A stretch of DNA of 49,938 bases from Micromonospora noduli (GTDB lineage Bacteria > Actinomycetota > Actinomycetes > Mycobacteriales > Micromonosporaceae), in contig NZ_PYAK01000043.1 of assembly GCF_003264365.1 (NCBI RefSeq), positions 1-49,938 of the forward strand, written 5' to 3'. The notes under the pieces are model-generated. The model had not been told where the DNA came from and did not search any database. It saw only the letters and a program-made list of their open reading frames with translations. A program made the translations under genes and the position numbers. This document shows, piece after piece, positions 34,731 through 43,441 of the stretch (positions within the stretch are counted from its first letter, which is position 1; the number at the start of each line of letters is the position of its first letter).

Positions 34731-36317
34731 TCAGACCGGGCCGTCGACCGGCGCCGGGTCGGCCGCCACAGCGGGTTCCTCGACGGTACGAACAGGGCCG
34801 GTGAACCACTTGCGGGCCGAGGCGTACCACCAGACGGCGACCACCAGTAGCACCCCGCCGACGGCGAGCGGCGCGTAGTTCACCGCCGACCAGGTGAACT
34901 CGTCGTTGCCGGGCACTCCGGCTGGCACGATCGGCAGCACGAAGTAGACGGCGATGATCGCGATCTCGATCACCGCGATCCAGCCGAGCAGCTTGTACTT
35001 GCGGCCCAGCGTCCACGGCCCCGGGACGAACCGGTCGCCCATCCGCAGTCGGAGCGCGATCGGAATGAGGAACGACAGGTAGAGCCCGAGTACCGCGACG
35101 GAGACGACCGCGTAGAAGGCGATCGGGATACCGGCGGAGCTCTCGTACAGCGCCGGCAGGGTCAGCACCAGGCCGGCCAGAGTGGCGCCGATGATCGCGT
35201 TGACCGGGGTGCCGTTGCGGTCGACCCTCGACCACAGCCGCCATCCGGGTACGGCACGGTCCCGGCTGAACGCGTACGCCATCCGGCTCATCGAGGTCAC
35301 GCAGCTCATGCCGCAGAAGAACTGGCCGATGGTCGAGATGATGATGACGATCTTGAAGAAGACCGGGGTCAGCGCGGACTCGAAGATGGCGCCGGAGAAG
35401 CCGCCCGCGGCGTTGACCGCCTCGACGTCGGTGGCCGCGAAGAGAAACGCCAGCAGCAGGATCCAGCCGCCGACCGCCGAGTAGAAGATCGACTGCCAGA
35501 GTCCGCGGGCCGCGGCCTGGGAGGCGCCCCGGGTCTCCTCAGAGACGTGCGCGCAGGCGTCGAAGCCGGTAATCGTGTACTGGGTCAGGAGGAAGCCCAG
35601 CGGCAGCACGTAGAACCAGAACGTCAGTCCGCCGATGTCCCCGTCGCCGAAGCCGGAGTTGTTGAACCGCTCGGTGAACACGAACTGGAAGCTCTGGTGG
35701 TTGTCGGGCACGAAGACCAGGATGGCGACCACGACAGCCGCGCCGGCAACGTGCCACCAGACCGAGACGTTCTGGAGTACGTCGATGATCCGGTGCCCGA
35801 AGATGTTGATCAGCCCGTGCAGCACCAGGATGATCACGAACAGGACGAACGCCTGACGCAGCGTCCCGGCCCAGCCGTCGAAGAGCGCCGACATGGTGAG
35901 GTTGAGGAACGTCGCACAGCCGTAGTCCACCGAGGCGGTGACCGCCACCAGACCGATCAGGTTCAGCCAGCCGGTGAACCAGCCGTGCACCGGGCGGCCC
36001 ATGGTGGCCGCCCACCAGTAGATCCCACCCGCTGTCGGGTACGCCGACACCAGCTCCGCCATGCAGAAGCCGATGATCAGGATGAACAGCGAGATCAGCG
36101 GCCAGCCCCAGGAGATGGCGACCGGCCCGCCGTTGTTCCACGCCTGACCGAAGGTGGTGAAACAGCCGGCCAGGATCGAGATGATCGAGAAGGAGATGGC
36201 GAAGTTGGAGAAGCCACTCCACTTACGGCGCAACTCCTGTTTGTAGCCGAGTTCGGCGAGCCGTCGGGCATCCTCGTCCATTGGTTGCTCGGCGGTCGGC
36301 ACGGGCGTCGTGGCCAC
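34731..36317 (-). CDS. APC-superfamily amino acid/amine permease
   Basis: 528 residues, about 12 membrane spans, from a GTG with GGGAGGT upstream. The N-terminus ELGYKQELRRKWSGFSNFAISF and ILAGCFTTFGQAWNNGGPVA match the GABA/choline-type branch (TC 2.A.3.4), as does GFDACAHVSEETRGAS. First gene of the catabolic operon, 126 bases before the ligase. It presumably brings in the amine substrate, and its promoter (36358-36387) probably drives the whole set. Confidence 0.93.
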   Translation of the reverse strand: MATTPVPTAEQPMDEDARRLAELGYKQELRRKWSGFSNFAISFSIISILAGCFTTFGQAWNNGGPVAISWGWPLISLFILIIGFCMAELVSAYPTAGGIYWWAATMGRPVHGWFTGWLNLIGLVAVTASVDYGCATFLNLTMSALFDGWAGTLRQAFVLFVIILVLHGLINIFGHRIIDVLQNVSVWWHVAGAAVVVAILVFVPDNHQSFQFVFTERFNNSGFGDGDIGGLTFWFYVLPLGFLLTQYTITGFDACAHVSEETRGASQAAARGLWQSIFYSAVGGWILLLAFLFAATDVEAVNAAGGFSGAIFESALTPVFFKIVIIISTIGQFFCGMSCVTSMSRMAYAFSRDRAVPGWRLWSRVDRNGTPVNAIIGATLAGLVLTLPALYESSAGIPIAFYAVVSVAVLGLYLSFLIPIALRLRMGDRFVPGPWTLGRKYKLLGWIAVIEIAIIAVYFVLPIVPAGVPGNDEFTWSAVNYAPLAVGGVLLVVAVWWYASARKWFTGPVRTVEEPAVAADPAPVDGPV

Positions 36318-36357
36318 TGCACACCTCCCTGAGGTGGTTCCGCGTGCGAGTGGGCAA

Positions 36358-36387
36358 AGTGTCGTCCCGGCCGATCAAGGCGGTCAA
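36358..36387 (-). promoter_or_regulatory. Possible promoter of the amine-catabolic operon
   Basis: On the minus strand TTGACC (36387-36382) and GACACT (36363-36358) lie 18 bases apart, giving a leader of about 34 bases to the permease GTG. The -35 is good, the -10 poor. Besides this promoter, the dyad at 36396 and the palindrome at 36596, I see nothing in the 352-base gap 36318-36669. Confidence 0.4.
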
Positions 36388-36395
36388 TACGTAGT

Positions 36396-36412
36396 CGGTG
36401 GGAATCTCACCG
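36396..36412. promoter_or_regulatory. Dyad upstream of the catabolic promoter
   Basis: CGGTGGGA-A-TCTCACCG is a 17-bp inverted repeat with one mismatch, 8 bases upstream of the -35 (centred near -53). This is a plausible activator or repressor site. No regulator gene is found in the operon. Confidence 0.4.
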
Positions 36413-36595
36413 CCGTCGGGCTAATTGCGTTGCCGACCGACCGCCCCGCGCCGCATCCTGGACCAGTGACCAGGCCCGACAAGGGCCCACCCCGGGCGCT
36501 CGGACCGCCCGACCCGGTGGCGCGGGGCACGCCTCTCTCTCACGTACGGCCACTCCGCCGTACCCGAAAAGTGCCCCGCGCCCCACTCCCCCTCG

Positions 36596-36651
36596 TGATC
36601 AAGAGGTTTGCGTCAGATTTCCGGCCGTGCCCGACCGAAAGCTCTTGATCA
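36596..36651. repeat. Palindromic intergenic repeat (TGATCAAGAG ends)
   Basis: TGATCAAGAG and CTCTTGATCA are perfect outer arms; after one mismatch TTT/AAA also pair; the loop is 28 bases. It lies between the DUF456 stop and the permease start. Its arms resemble the 43-bp palindrome at 11959. It could act as a terminator for the DUF456 transcript. Confidence 0.75.
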
Positions 36652-36669
36652 ACCCGGTAGAGGCGTGGG

Positions 36670-37170
36670 TCAGGTCAGGAGGAGGCCGGCTACCCAGAGG
36701 GCCGCGACCAGGAGGCCAGCCAGGAACTCCACCAGCATCGACAGGCCGGCGGCCTTCAGGGCCTGCACGGTGGAGGGCCACGCGAGCTGGTTGCTGCCCA
36801 GTCGGAGCCGTTCGGCCGCCCACACCCCGGCGACGAAGCCGAGCACCAGGCCGACGACCGGCACCACGAAGAACCCGATGATGCCGAGCACCCCACCGGC
36901 GAGCAGCGTGGACGTCGGCACACCGGTGCGCTTCAGGTTCCGGCCCGGCCACGCGTACTTGATCACGGCGCCACCCCCGGCGACCACTGTGGCGGCGCCG
37001 AACACCGCCCAGCCACCCAGGCCGGCGCCGCCGAAGATCGCCCAGAGCAGCACGCCGCCCCAGCACAGCGGCAGCGCCGGCAGACCGGGCACCACCACGC
37101 CGGCCAACCCGGCCAGGATGGCCAGCCCGGCCACCACTGTCACCGCCGTCTGCGAGTCCGTCAGGTCCAC
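36670..37170 (-). CDS. DUF456 family membrane protein
   Basis: 166 residues from the GTG giving MDLTDSQTAVTVVAGLAIL, preferred because GGAGGG lies about 8 bases upstream; a GTG 7 codons earlier is less well placed. About four spans with the DUF456 pattern LAILAGLAGVVVPGLPALPLCWGGVLLWA and GFFVVPVVGLVLGFVAGVWAAE. The family is widespread and uncharacterised. Confidence 0.87.
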   Translation of the reverse strand: MDLTDSQTAVTVVAGLAILAGLAGVVVPGLPALPLCWGGVLLWAIFGGAGLGGWAVFGAATVVAGGGAVIKYAWPGRNLKRTGVPTSTLLAGGVLGIIGFFVVPVVGLVLGFVAGVWAAERLRLGSNQLAWPSTVQALKAAGLSMLVEFLAGLLVAALWVAGLLLT

Positions 37171-37216
37171 GCCGCTGCCCTCCGTCGCCACCCTTCGGAC
37201 CGGTTCGGTCCCCCAC

Positions 37217-39406
37217 TCACGCCAACGCTCCGCCGCGCAGCCGGGCGGTGATCACGTCGGCCGGGGCGGGCGCACCGAAGTATCGGCCCTGCCCGGTGTC
37301 GCAGCGCAGCGCCCGCAGCCGTTCCGCCTGCACGCCGGTCTCCACCGCCTCGGCCGTGACCCACAACTCCAGGGCGTGCGCCAACCGGACCAACGCGTCG
37401 ACGATCCGTTCGTCGCGGTGGTCGGCCGCCGCGTCGGTCCCGTCCGCGCGGATGCCCTCGACGAACGGACCGGCGAGCTTCAGGCAGTGGATCGGCAACC
37501 GGCGCAGGTACGCCAGGTTGGAGTACCCGGTGCCGAAGTCGTCCACGGCCAGCCGGACGCCGAGCGCCGCGAGCCGGTGCAGGCTGCGCAGGGGTTCACC
37601 CGCACTGCCCATCACGGCGCTCTCGGTCAGCTCCAGTTGGAGCAGCTCCGCGGGCAGCCCGCTGGTCTGCAACGCGTCGGCGACGGTGTCCACGATGGCC
37701 GGTTCGTCGGCCTGCCGGGCGGCCAGGTTGACGCTGACCACCAGCCGAGCGTCGGGGAACTCCCGCCACCACCGTTCGGCGTCCTCGCAGGCCCGCCGCA
37801 GCACCCACTCGCCGAGCCGGACGATCAGGCCGGTCTCCTCGGCCAGGCCGATGAACCGGTCCGGCCCGATCAGGCCCAGTTCCGGATGCTCCCAACGGAC
37901 CAGCGCCTCCACCGCGAGCATGGTGCCCTCCAGCAGCGACACGATCGGTTGGTAGTGCAGCACGAACTCGCCCCGCTCCAGTGCGGCGGGCAGACCGGCG
38001 ACCAGCGCCGACCGGGCGATGTCCCGGGCACCGCGCTCGGGGTCGTAGACCGCCCACCGGCCGCGGCCCGCCGCCTTGGCCCAGTAGAGCGTGGTGTCCG
38101 CGGCCTTCATCAGCTCCGACGCGCTGGTTTCCGAGGCCGGGCACTGCACGATGCCCACACTGGCCGAGACGGCCAACTGGTGCTCGCCGACGTGGACCGG
38201 GGCCGCGACGGCGGCCAGCGCGGCCTGCGCGACGGCGACCGGGTCGTCGGTGTCGTCCCCTCCGTCGACGAGGATCACGAACTCGTCGCCGCCCATCCGG
38301 GCGACCAGGTGGCCGTGGTCGGCCACGCACGCGGCCAGCCGCCGGCCGATCATCACGAGCAGCCGGTCACCGAGGTCGTGGCCGAGACTGTCGTTGATCG
38401 CCTTGAAGCCGTCCAGGTCGAGGAAGCACACCCCGACCTGCTGCCCGGTGCCCGCGGTGTCGAGCACCCGTCCCAACGTCTCGAAGAACAGCGTCCGGTT
38501 GGGCAACCCGGTCAGCGGGTCGTGCAGCGCCTGGAAGCGCAGCCGCTGCTGGAGTTCGTACCGCTCGGTGATGTCCTCGATCATCGCGACGGTGAATCGC
38601 GGCCGGCCATCGTGTCGGATCAGCGAAACGGCGAGATCCGTCCAGACCACTGTGCCGTCCTTACGGTGGTAGCGCTTCTCCACCCGGGCGGCGTCGTGCT
38701 TTCCCTCGATCAGCTCCTGGTAGAGCTCCCACATCCCGGCGGCGTCGTCGGCGTGGAACAGCGACGCCACGTTGATCTCGCGCAATTCCTCGATCGAGTA
38801 GCCGAGCATGTCGGCGAACGCCTGATTGACGTCGATGATCCGACCGTCCACGCCGGCGATCCCGATCCCGATCGCCGCGCCGGTGAACACCGCCCGGAAC
38901 CGCGCCTCACTCTCGCGTAGCGCCTGCTCGACCTCGTCGCGCGCCTGCCAGGCGGACCGGGCGATCCGCTCCTGCTGGCTGAAGGTGCGGTCGCGCAACG
39001 CACGGGCGAACCCGGCGGCCAGCCCGCCCTGCAACGCCGCGATCCGGTCGGCGAGGTCGGCCGGCCGGTCACCGTCGCACAGCACCCGACGCCCGAAGGT
39101 CGCGCCGAGCGCGTGCAGCGTCCACTCCAGGGCCTGCGGCTCGGTGAGGTGCGCCTCCACCAGAGCCTGCCCGACCTCCTCGGCCGGGTAGGCGCTGAAC
39201 GGCTCCGCCCGTACCGCCTGAGCCAGCCGGATCGTGTGCGCCAGCAGCAGCCGCTCGGTCTCGGCCACGCTGAGCGGCACGAAACCGAGCCGGCGCACCG
39301 CGCGGGCCCAGTCGGCGGCGTACCCCTGGGCGTCCGCCCGACCGGCGACGACCCCGGCGGGGTCCCGGCCGGAATCGACCCCGGCGGGGTCCGGGACGGC
39401 GGCCAC
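37217..39406 (-). CDS. PAS-GGDEF-EAL protein (c-di-GMP turnover)
   Basis: 729 residues from a GTG 4 bases after the methyltransferase stop; the exact start is uncertain. Order: helical N-terminal domain (about 20-150), PAS (about 165-285), GGDEF (about 300-455, ARMGGDEFVILVDGG intact, near 372) and EAL (about 475-725). EAL motifs: EALVRW near 498, VSVNLAARQ, LELTESAVM, DDFGTGYSNLAYL near 622. The block after it reads LKLAGPFV where LKID is usual, and AEAVET replaces AEGVET. Cyclase activity is likely; phosphodiesterase activity is less certain. Confidence 0.93.
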   Translation of the reverse strand: MAAVPDPAGVDSGRDPAGVVAGRADAQGYAADWARAVRRLGFVPLSVAETERLLLAHTIRLAQAVRAEPFSAYPAEEVGQALVEAHLTEPQALEWTLHALGATFGRRVLCDGDRPADLADRIAALQGGLAAGFARALRDRTFSQQERIARSAWQARDEVEQALRESEARFRAVFTGAAIGIGIAGVDGRIIDVNQAFADMLGYSIEELREINVASLFHADDAAGMWELYQELIEGKHDAARVEKRYHRKDGTVVWTDLAVSLIRHDGRPRFTVAMIEDITERYELQQRLRFQALHDPLTGLPNRTLFFETLGRVLDTAGTGQQVGVCFLDLDGFKAINDSLGHDLGDRLLVMIGRRLAACVADHGHLVARMGGDEFVILVDGGDDTDDPVAVAQAALAAVAAPVHVGEHQLAVSASVGIVQCPASETSASELMKAADTTLYWAKAAGRGRWAVYDPERGARDIARSALVAGLPAALERGEFVLHYQPIVSLLEGTMLAVEALVRWEHPELGLIGPDRFIGLAEETGLIVRLGEWVLRRACEDAERWWREFPDARLVVSVNLAARQADEPAIVDTVADALQTSGLPAELLQLELTESAVMGSAGEPLRSLHRLAALGVRLAVDDFGTGYSNLAYLRRLPIHCLKLAGPFVEGIRADGTDAAADHRDERIVDALVRLAHALELWVTAEAVETGVQAERLRALRCDTGQGRYFGAPAPADVITARLRGGALA

Positions 39407-39410
39407 GGGA

Positions 39411-40223
39411 TCAGCCGGCGGGCTGGTCGTACCGGGCGACGCCCCCGAAGGCGCCGAACCGTTCCGGGTGCTCGTCCACGTCGGACGGTGAGTCCGGGCG
39501 CCAGAGCGGCATGTGCACCACGCCCGGTTCCACTACGGTCCAGTCGCCGAAGAAGCCGGTGACCTGGGCGCGGGAGCGCAGGGTGATCTCGGTGGCGGTG
39601 CGGGCGGAGAGGCGCTGGGCGTCCAACATCTCCTGCGGCTGGTCCTCGAAGGTGGAGTGGGAGACGACCAGGAAGCTGCCGGGCGCGGCCGCGGCCCGCA
39701 GGGTGGCCAGGATCGCCTCGGGCTGGTCGGCGTCCGGGATGAAGTGCACCACCCCGGCCAGCAGGATGCCCATCGGACGACTGAAGTCGATCAGCCCGAG
39801 CTGTCGGGTCTCGGCGAGGATCCGCTCCGGCTCACGCAGGTCGGCGTGGATGACCCCGGTCAGCTCGTTGCCAGCCAGCAACTCCCGGCTGTGCGCGACC
39901 GCCACCGGGTCGATGTCGACGTACACGACGCGGGCCTTGGGGTTCACCCCCTGCGCCACCTCGTGCACGTTGCCCACGGTGGGAATTCCGGAGCCGATGT
40001 CGAGGAACTGGTCGATGCCGGCGTCGAGCAGCACCCGGACGGCCCGGCGCAGGAACTCCCGGCCGGAGCGCATGGTGGCGGCGAGATTCGGGGTCATGCT
40101 GGCGATCTGCTCCGCCAACTGCCTGTCGATCTCGAAGTTGTGCGCTCCGCCCAGAAAGTAGTCGTACACCCGGGCCGCGCTCGGCCTGGTCAGATCGATC
40201 TCGGTCGGCAGTCCGTCCGGCAT
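39411..40223 (-). CDS. DUF574 SAM-dependent methyltransferase
   Basis: 270 residues; ATG with GGGGAG about 9 bases upstream. Starts MPDGLPTEIDLTRPSAARVYDYFLGGAHNF, the hallmark of the actinobacteria-specific DUF574/Methyltransf_19 family. SAM-binding motif DQFLDIGSGIPTVGNVHEVA (about 70-90), then VVYVDIDPVAV. Substrate unknown; the family is greatly expanded in Streptomyces and relatives. Nearly abuts the GGDEF-EAL gene. Confidence 0.93.
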   Translation of the reverse strand: MPDGLPTEIDLTRPSAARVYDYFLGGAHNFEIDRQLAEQIASMTPNLAATMRSGREFLRRAVRVLLDAGIDQFLDIGSGIPTVGNVHEVAQGVNPKARVVYVDIDPVAVAHSRELLAGNELTGVIHADLREPERILAETRQLGLIDFSRPMGILLAGVVHFIPDADQPEAILATLRAAAAPGSFLVVSHSTFEDQPQEMLDAQRLSARTATEITLRSRAQVTGFFGDWTVVEPGVVHMPLWRPDSPSDVDEHPERFGAFGGVARYDQPAG

Positions 40224-40333
40224 CAGCGTGCTCCCCAGTTCATCGCCGCGGCGCGGGACGGCACCGGCGTCGGGGCGCGCAGCGGGCACGCGTGGGCACC
40301 GGTCGACCCGCGGGTCGTGTGGTGTGGACCACT

Positions 40334-41539
<1,206 letters not shown>

Positions 41540-41631
41540 CGCGAGTCCTTAGGGGGTGCAGACGGCGGGGGTGGGGCGCCCACCGGGTCACGAGGGCTGC
41601 CGGCCGCCAGGATATCCGCGTCGGCAACGGA

Positions 41632-41637
41632 TAGGTT
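41632..41637 (+). promoter_or_regulatory. Possible -10 for a leaderless transcript
   Basis: TAGGTT ends 6 bases before the ATG at 41644, so transcription could start at the ATG itself. No clear -35. There is no ribosome site upstream of this gene, which supports leaderless expression. Confidence 0.35.
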
Positions 41638-41643
41638 GACGGC

Positions 41644-42609
41644 ATGGCCCGGGCCCAGTTCAGCGCAGAGACCAGCGGCGGCGGAGCGTTCGTCCGCCAG
41701 CCGAACCGGTTCACCGGTCGGGTCACCGCCGACTCCACCTCGCCACCCGGCGGCGGCCCGGACGAGCAGGACCGCTGGCCGCTGGAGGCCGGCCGTTACC
41801 GGCTGATCTGGTGCCGCGCCTGCCCGTGGGCGCACCGGGCGAGGATCGTGCGTGGCCTGCTCGGGCTGGACGACGCGATCTCGCTGGGCACCGTCGACCC
41901 GATCCGGGACGAGCGGGGCTGGGCGTTCGCCCTCGACCCGGACGGCTTCGACCCGGTCCTCGGCGTGAGCTTCCTGTCCGAGGCGTACCTGGCCACCGAC
42001 CAGGACTACACCGGCCGGGTGACAGTGCCTGCGCTCGTCGACACCCTGACCGGCCGGGTGGTCACCAACGACTATCCGCAGCTCACCCTCGACTTCTCCA
42101 CCGAGTGGCGGTCGCTGCACCGTGCGGGGGCACCGGACCTGTACCCGGTGGAACTGCGCCCCGAGATGGACGCGCTGATGGCCGAGATCCACACCGACGT
42201 GAACAACGGCGTCTACCGGTGCGGGTTCGCCACCTCCCAGCAGGCGTACGACGAGGCGTTCCGGGCGCTCTTCGCCCGGCTGGACGCGCTCTCCGAGCGG
42301 CTGGCCGGGCAGCGCTATCTGATGGGCGGAGCGATCACCGAGGCGGACGTGCGGCTGTTCACCACGCTGGTCCGCTTCGACGCCGCGTACCACGGGCACT
42401 TCAAGTGCAACCGCAACAAGCTGACCGAGATGCCGGTGCTCTGGGCGTACGCCCGGGACCTGTTCCAGACGCCGGGTTTCGGCGAGACGGTGGACTTCGA
42501 CCACATCAAGCGGCACTACTACGGCACACACCGGGAGATCAATCCCAGCGGCATCGTGCCACTCGGGCCGGACGAGTCCGGCTGGAGCACGCCGCACGGG
42601 CGTGGCTGA
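41644..42609 (+). CDS. Glutathionyl-hydroquinone reductase-type thiol transferase
   Basis: 321 residues of the Xi-class GST / YqjG family. Active-site Cys60 in WCRACPWAHRARI; GVSFLSEAYLATDQDYTGRVTVPAL, NDYPQLTLDFSTEW, DVNNGVYRCGFATSQQAYDEA and HIKRHYYGTHREINPSGIVP are all family blocks. In proteobacteria these enzymes remove glutathione from quinol adducts. Actinobacteria use mycothiol, so the natural substrate is probably a mycothiol conjugate. Overlaps DUF998 by 8 bases. Confidence 0.92.
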   Translation: MARAQFSAETSGGGAFVRQPNRFTGRVTADSTSPPGGGPDEQDRWPLEAGRYRLIWCRACPWAHRARIVRGLLGLDDAISLGTVDPIRDERGWAFALDPDGFDPVLGVSFLSEAYLATDQDYTGRVTVPALVDTLTGRVVTNDYPQLTLDFSTEWRSLHRAGAPDLYPVELRPEMDALMAEIHTDVNNGVYRCGFATSQQAYDEAFRALFARLDALSERLAGQRYLMGGAITEADVRLFTTLVRFDAAYHGHFKCNRNKLTEMPVLWAYARDLFQTPGFGETVDFDHIKRHYYGTHREINPSGIVPLGPDESGWSTPHGRG

Positions 42610-43285
42610 GCCTGGTCGGCCGGCCTCCCCGACCGTGTCGAGGGCCCGCGGCGAGGTCGCCCGCCGGGTCGCCGGGTCCGCGGCGGCCGGCTGCACCCTC
42701 GCCGGTGCGGTGGCGGTGACGCTCGCCGTGGTCGCCGGTCCCGGTCCAGGGTTCACCGGGTACGTCAGCGAGGCGGGCATCGCCGGCAGCGCCCACGCCG
42801 CGACGTACCGGATCGGGATCCTTGCCCTTGCCGGCGCGTTGCTGCTGATCGGCGCGGCGCTGCCCCCCGGGGTGTGGGCGGCGGCCCCGGCGCTGCTCGC
42901 CGCCGGGGCCGTGTTCACCGCCGTGTCGGGGGCGGTGACCTGCTCCGGCGGCTGCCCGTTGCCGCCGTTCGAGCGCGCGACGGCGGCGGATCTGGTGCAC
43001 GGCGGCGCGAGCATCGCGGCGACCGCTGCGGTGGTCTTCGCCATGATCACGCTGGCGGTCTCCGGGCCGGCCGGCCGGACGGTGCGTCGGCTGGCCGGCA
43101 TGGCCGCCGCGCTGGCCCTGCCGCTCTGCGCCACTGTGGGGCTGGCGATGCTCGTGATCGGTCGAGGCCCGGTGGTGGGGGTGCTGGAACGGCTGATCCT
43201 CGCCTTGGCGGTGCTGTGGGGCGTGAGTACCGCCACCGCGCTGGCCCTCTGTAAGGAGCCTCACGCGTTCCGGTCCTTCCGATGA
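42602..43285 (+). CDS. DUF998-type membrane protein
   Basis: 227 residues from a GTG inside the end of the previous gene. About six spans (VAVTLAVVAGPGPGFTGYVS, YRIGILALAGALLLIGAAL, ASIAATAAVVFAMITLAVS, LALPLCATVGLAMLVIG, LERLILALAVLWG) with the DUF998 GxxTCSGGCPLPPFE motif near 115-130. Function unknown. Translation is probably coupled to the thiol transferase gene. Confidence 0.8.
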   Translation: MAEPGRPASPTVSRARGEVARRVAGSAAAGCTLAGAVAVTLAVVAGPGPGFTGYVSEAGIAGSAHAATYRIGILALAGALLLIGAALPPGVWAAAPALLAAGAVFTAVSGAVTCSGGCPLPPFERATAADLVHGGASIAATAAVVFAMITLAVSGPAGRTVRRLAGMAAALALPLCATVGLAMLVIGRGPVVGVLERLILALAVLWGVSTATALALCKEPHAFRSFR

Positions 43286-43298
43286 GCGGGAATCGGCG

Positions 43299-43304
43299 TA
43301 TCGT
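43299..43304 (+). promoter_or_regulatory. -10 element upstream of the leader peptide
   Basis: TATCGT fits the actinobacterial TANNNT -10. Transcription would begin about 43311, giving a nearly leaderless ORF at 43314. TTCCGA at 43277-43282 may be a weak -35. Confidence 0.4.
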
Positions 43305-43313
43305 CGGCCAGCG

Positions 43314-43391
43314 ATGACCAATGTCTGGGACCTCACTGTCCGCCTGTATGTCGATCTCCGACTGCAGGCCAGTGGCATCTGTCCGGGCTAG
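43314..43391 (+). CDS. 25-residue cysteine-type leader peptide
   Basis: Reads MTNVWDLTVRLYVDLRLQAS followed by GICPG and TAG. The R-x-x-VDL-x-x-x-(A/S)S-x-x-C pattern with a Cys codon near the end matches the short leader ORFs found upstream of sulfur and cysteine genes in actinobacteria, where cysteine scarcity stalls ribosomes and raises downstream expression. It ends 50 bases before the symporter start and is near-leaderless, also typical. Confidence 0.65.
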   Translation: MTNVWDLTVRLYVDLRLQASGICPG

Positions 43392-43441
43392 CCGCGTTCC
43401 TACGCCTGCCCCGATCGGACCGGACAATTGGATACATCCTC

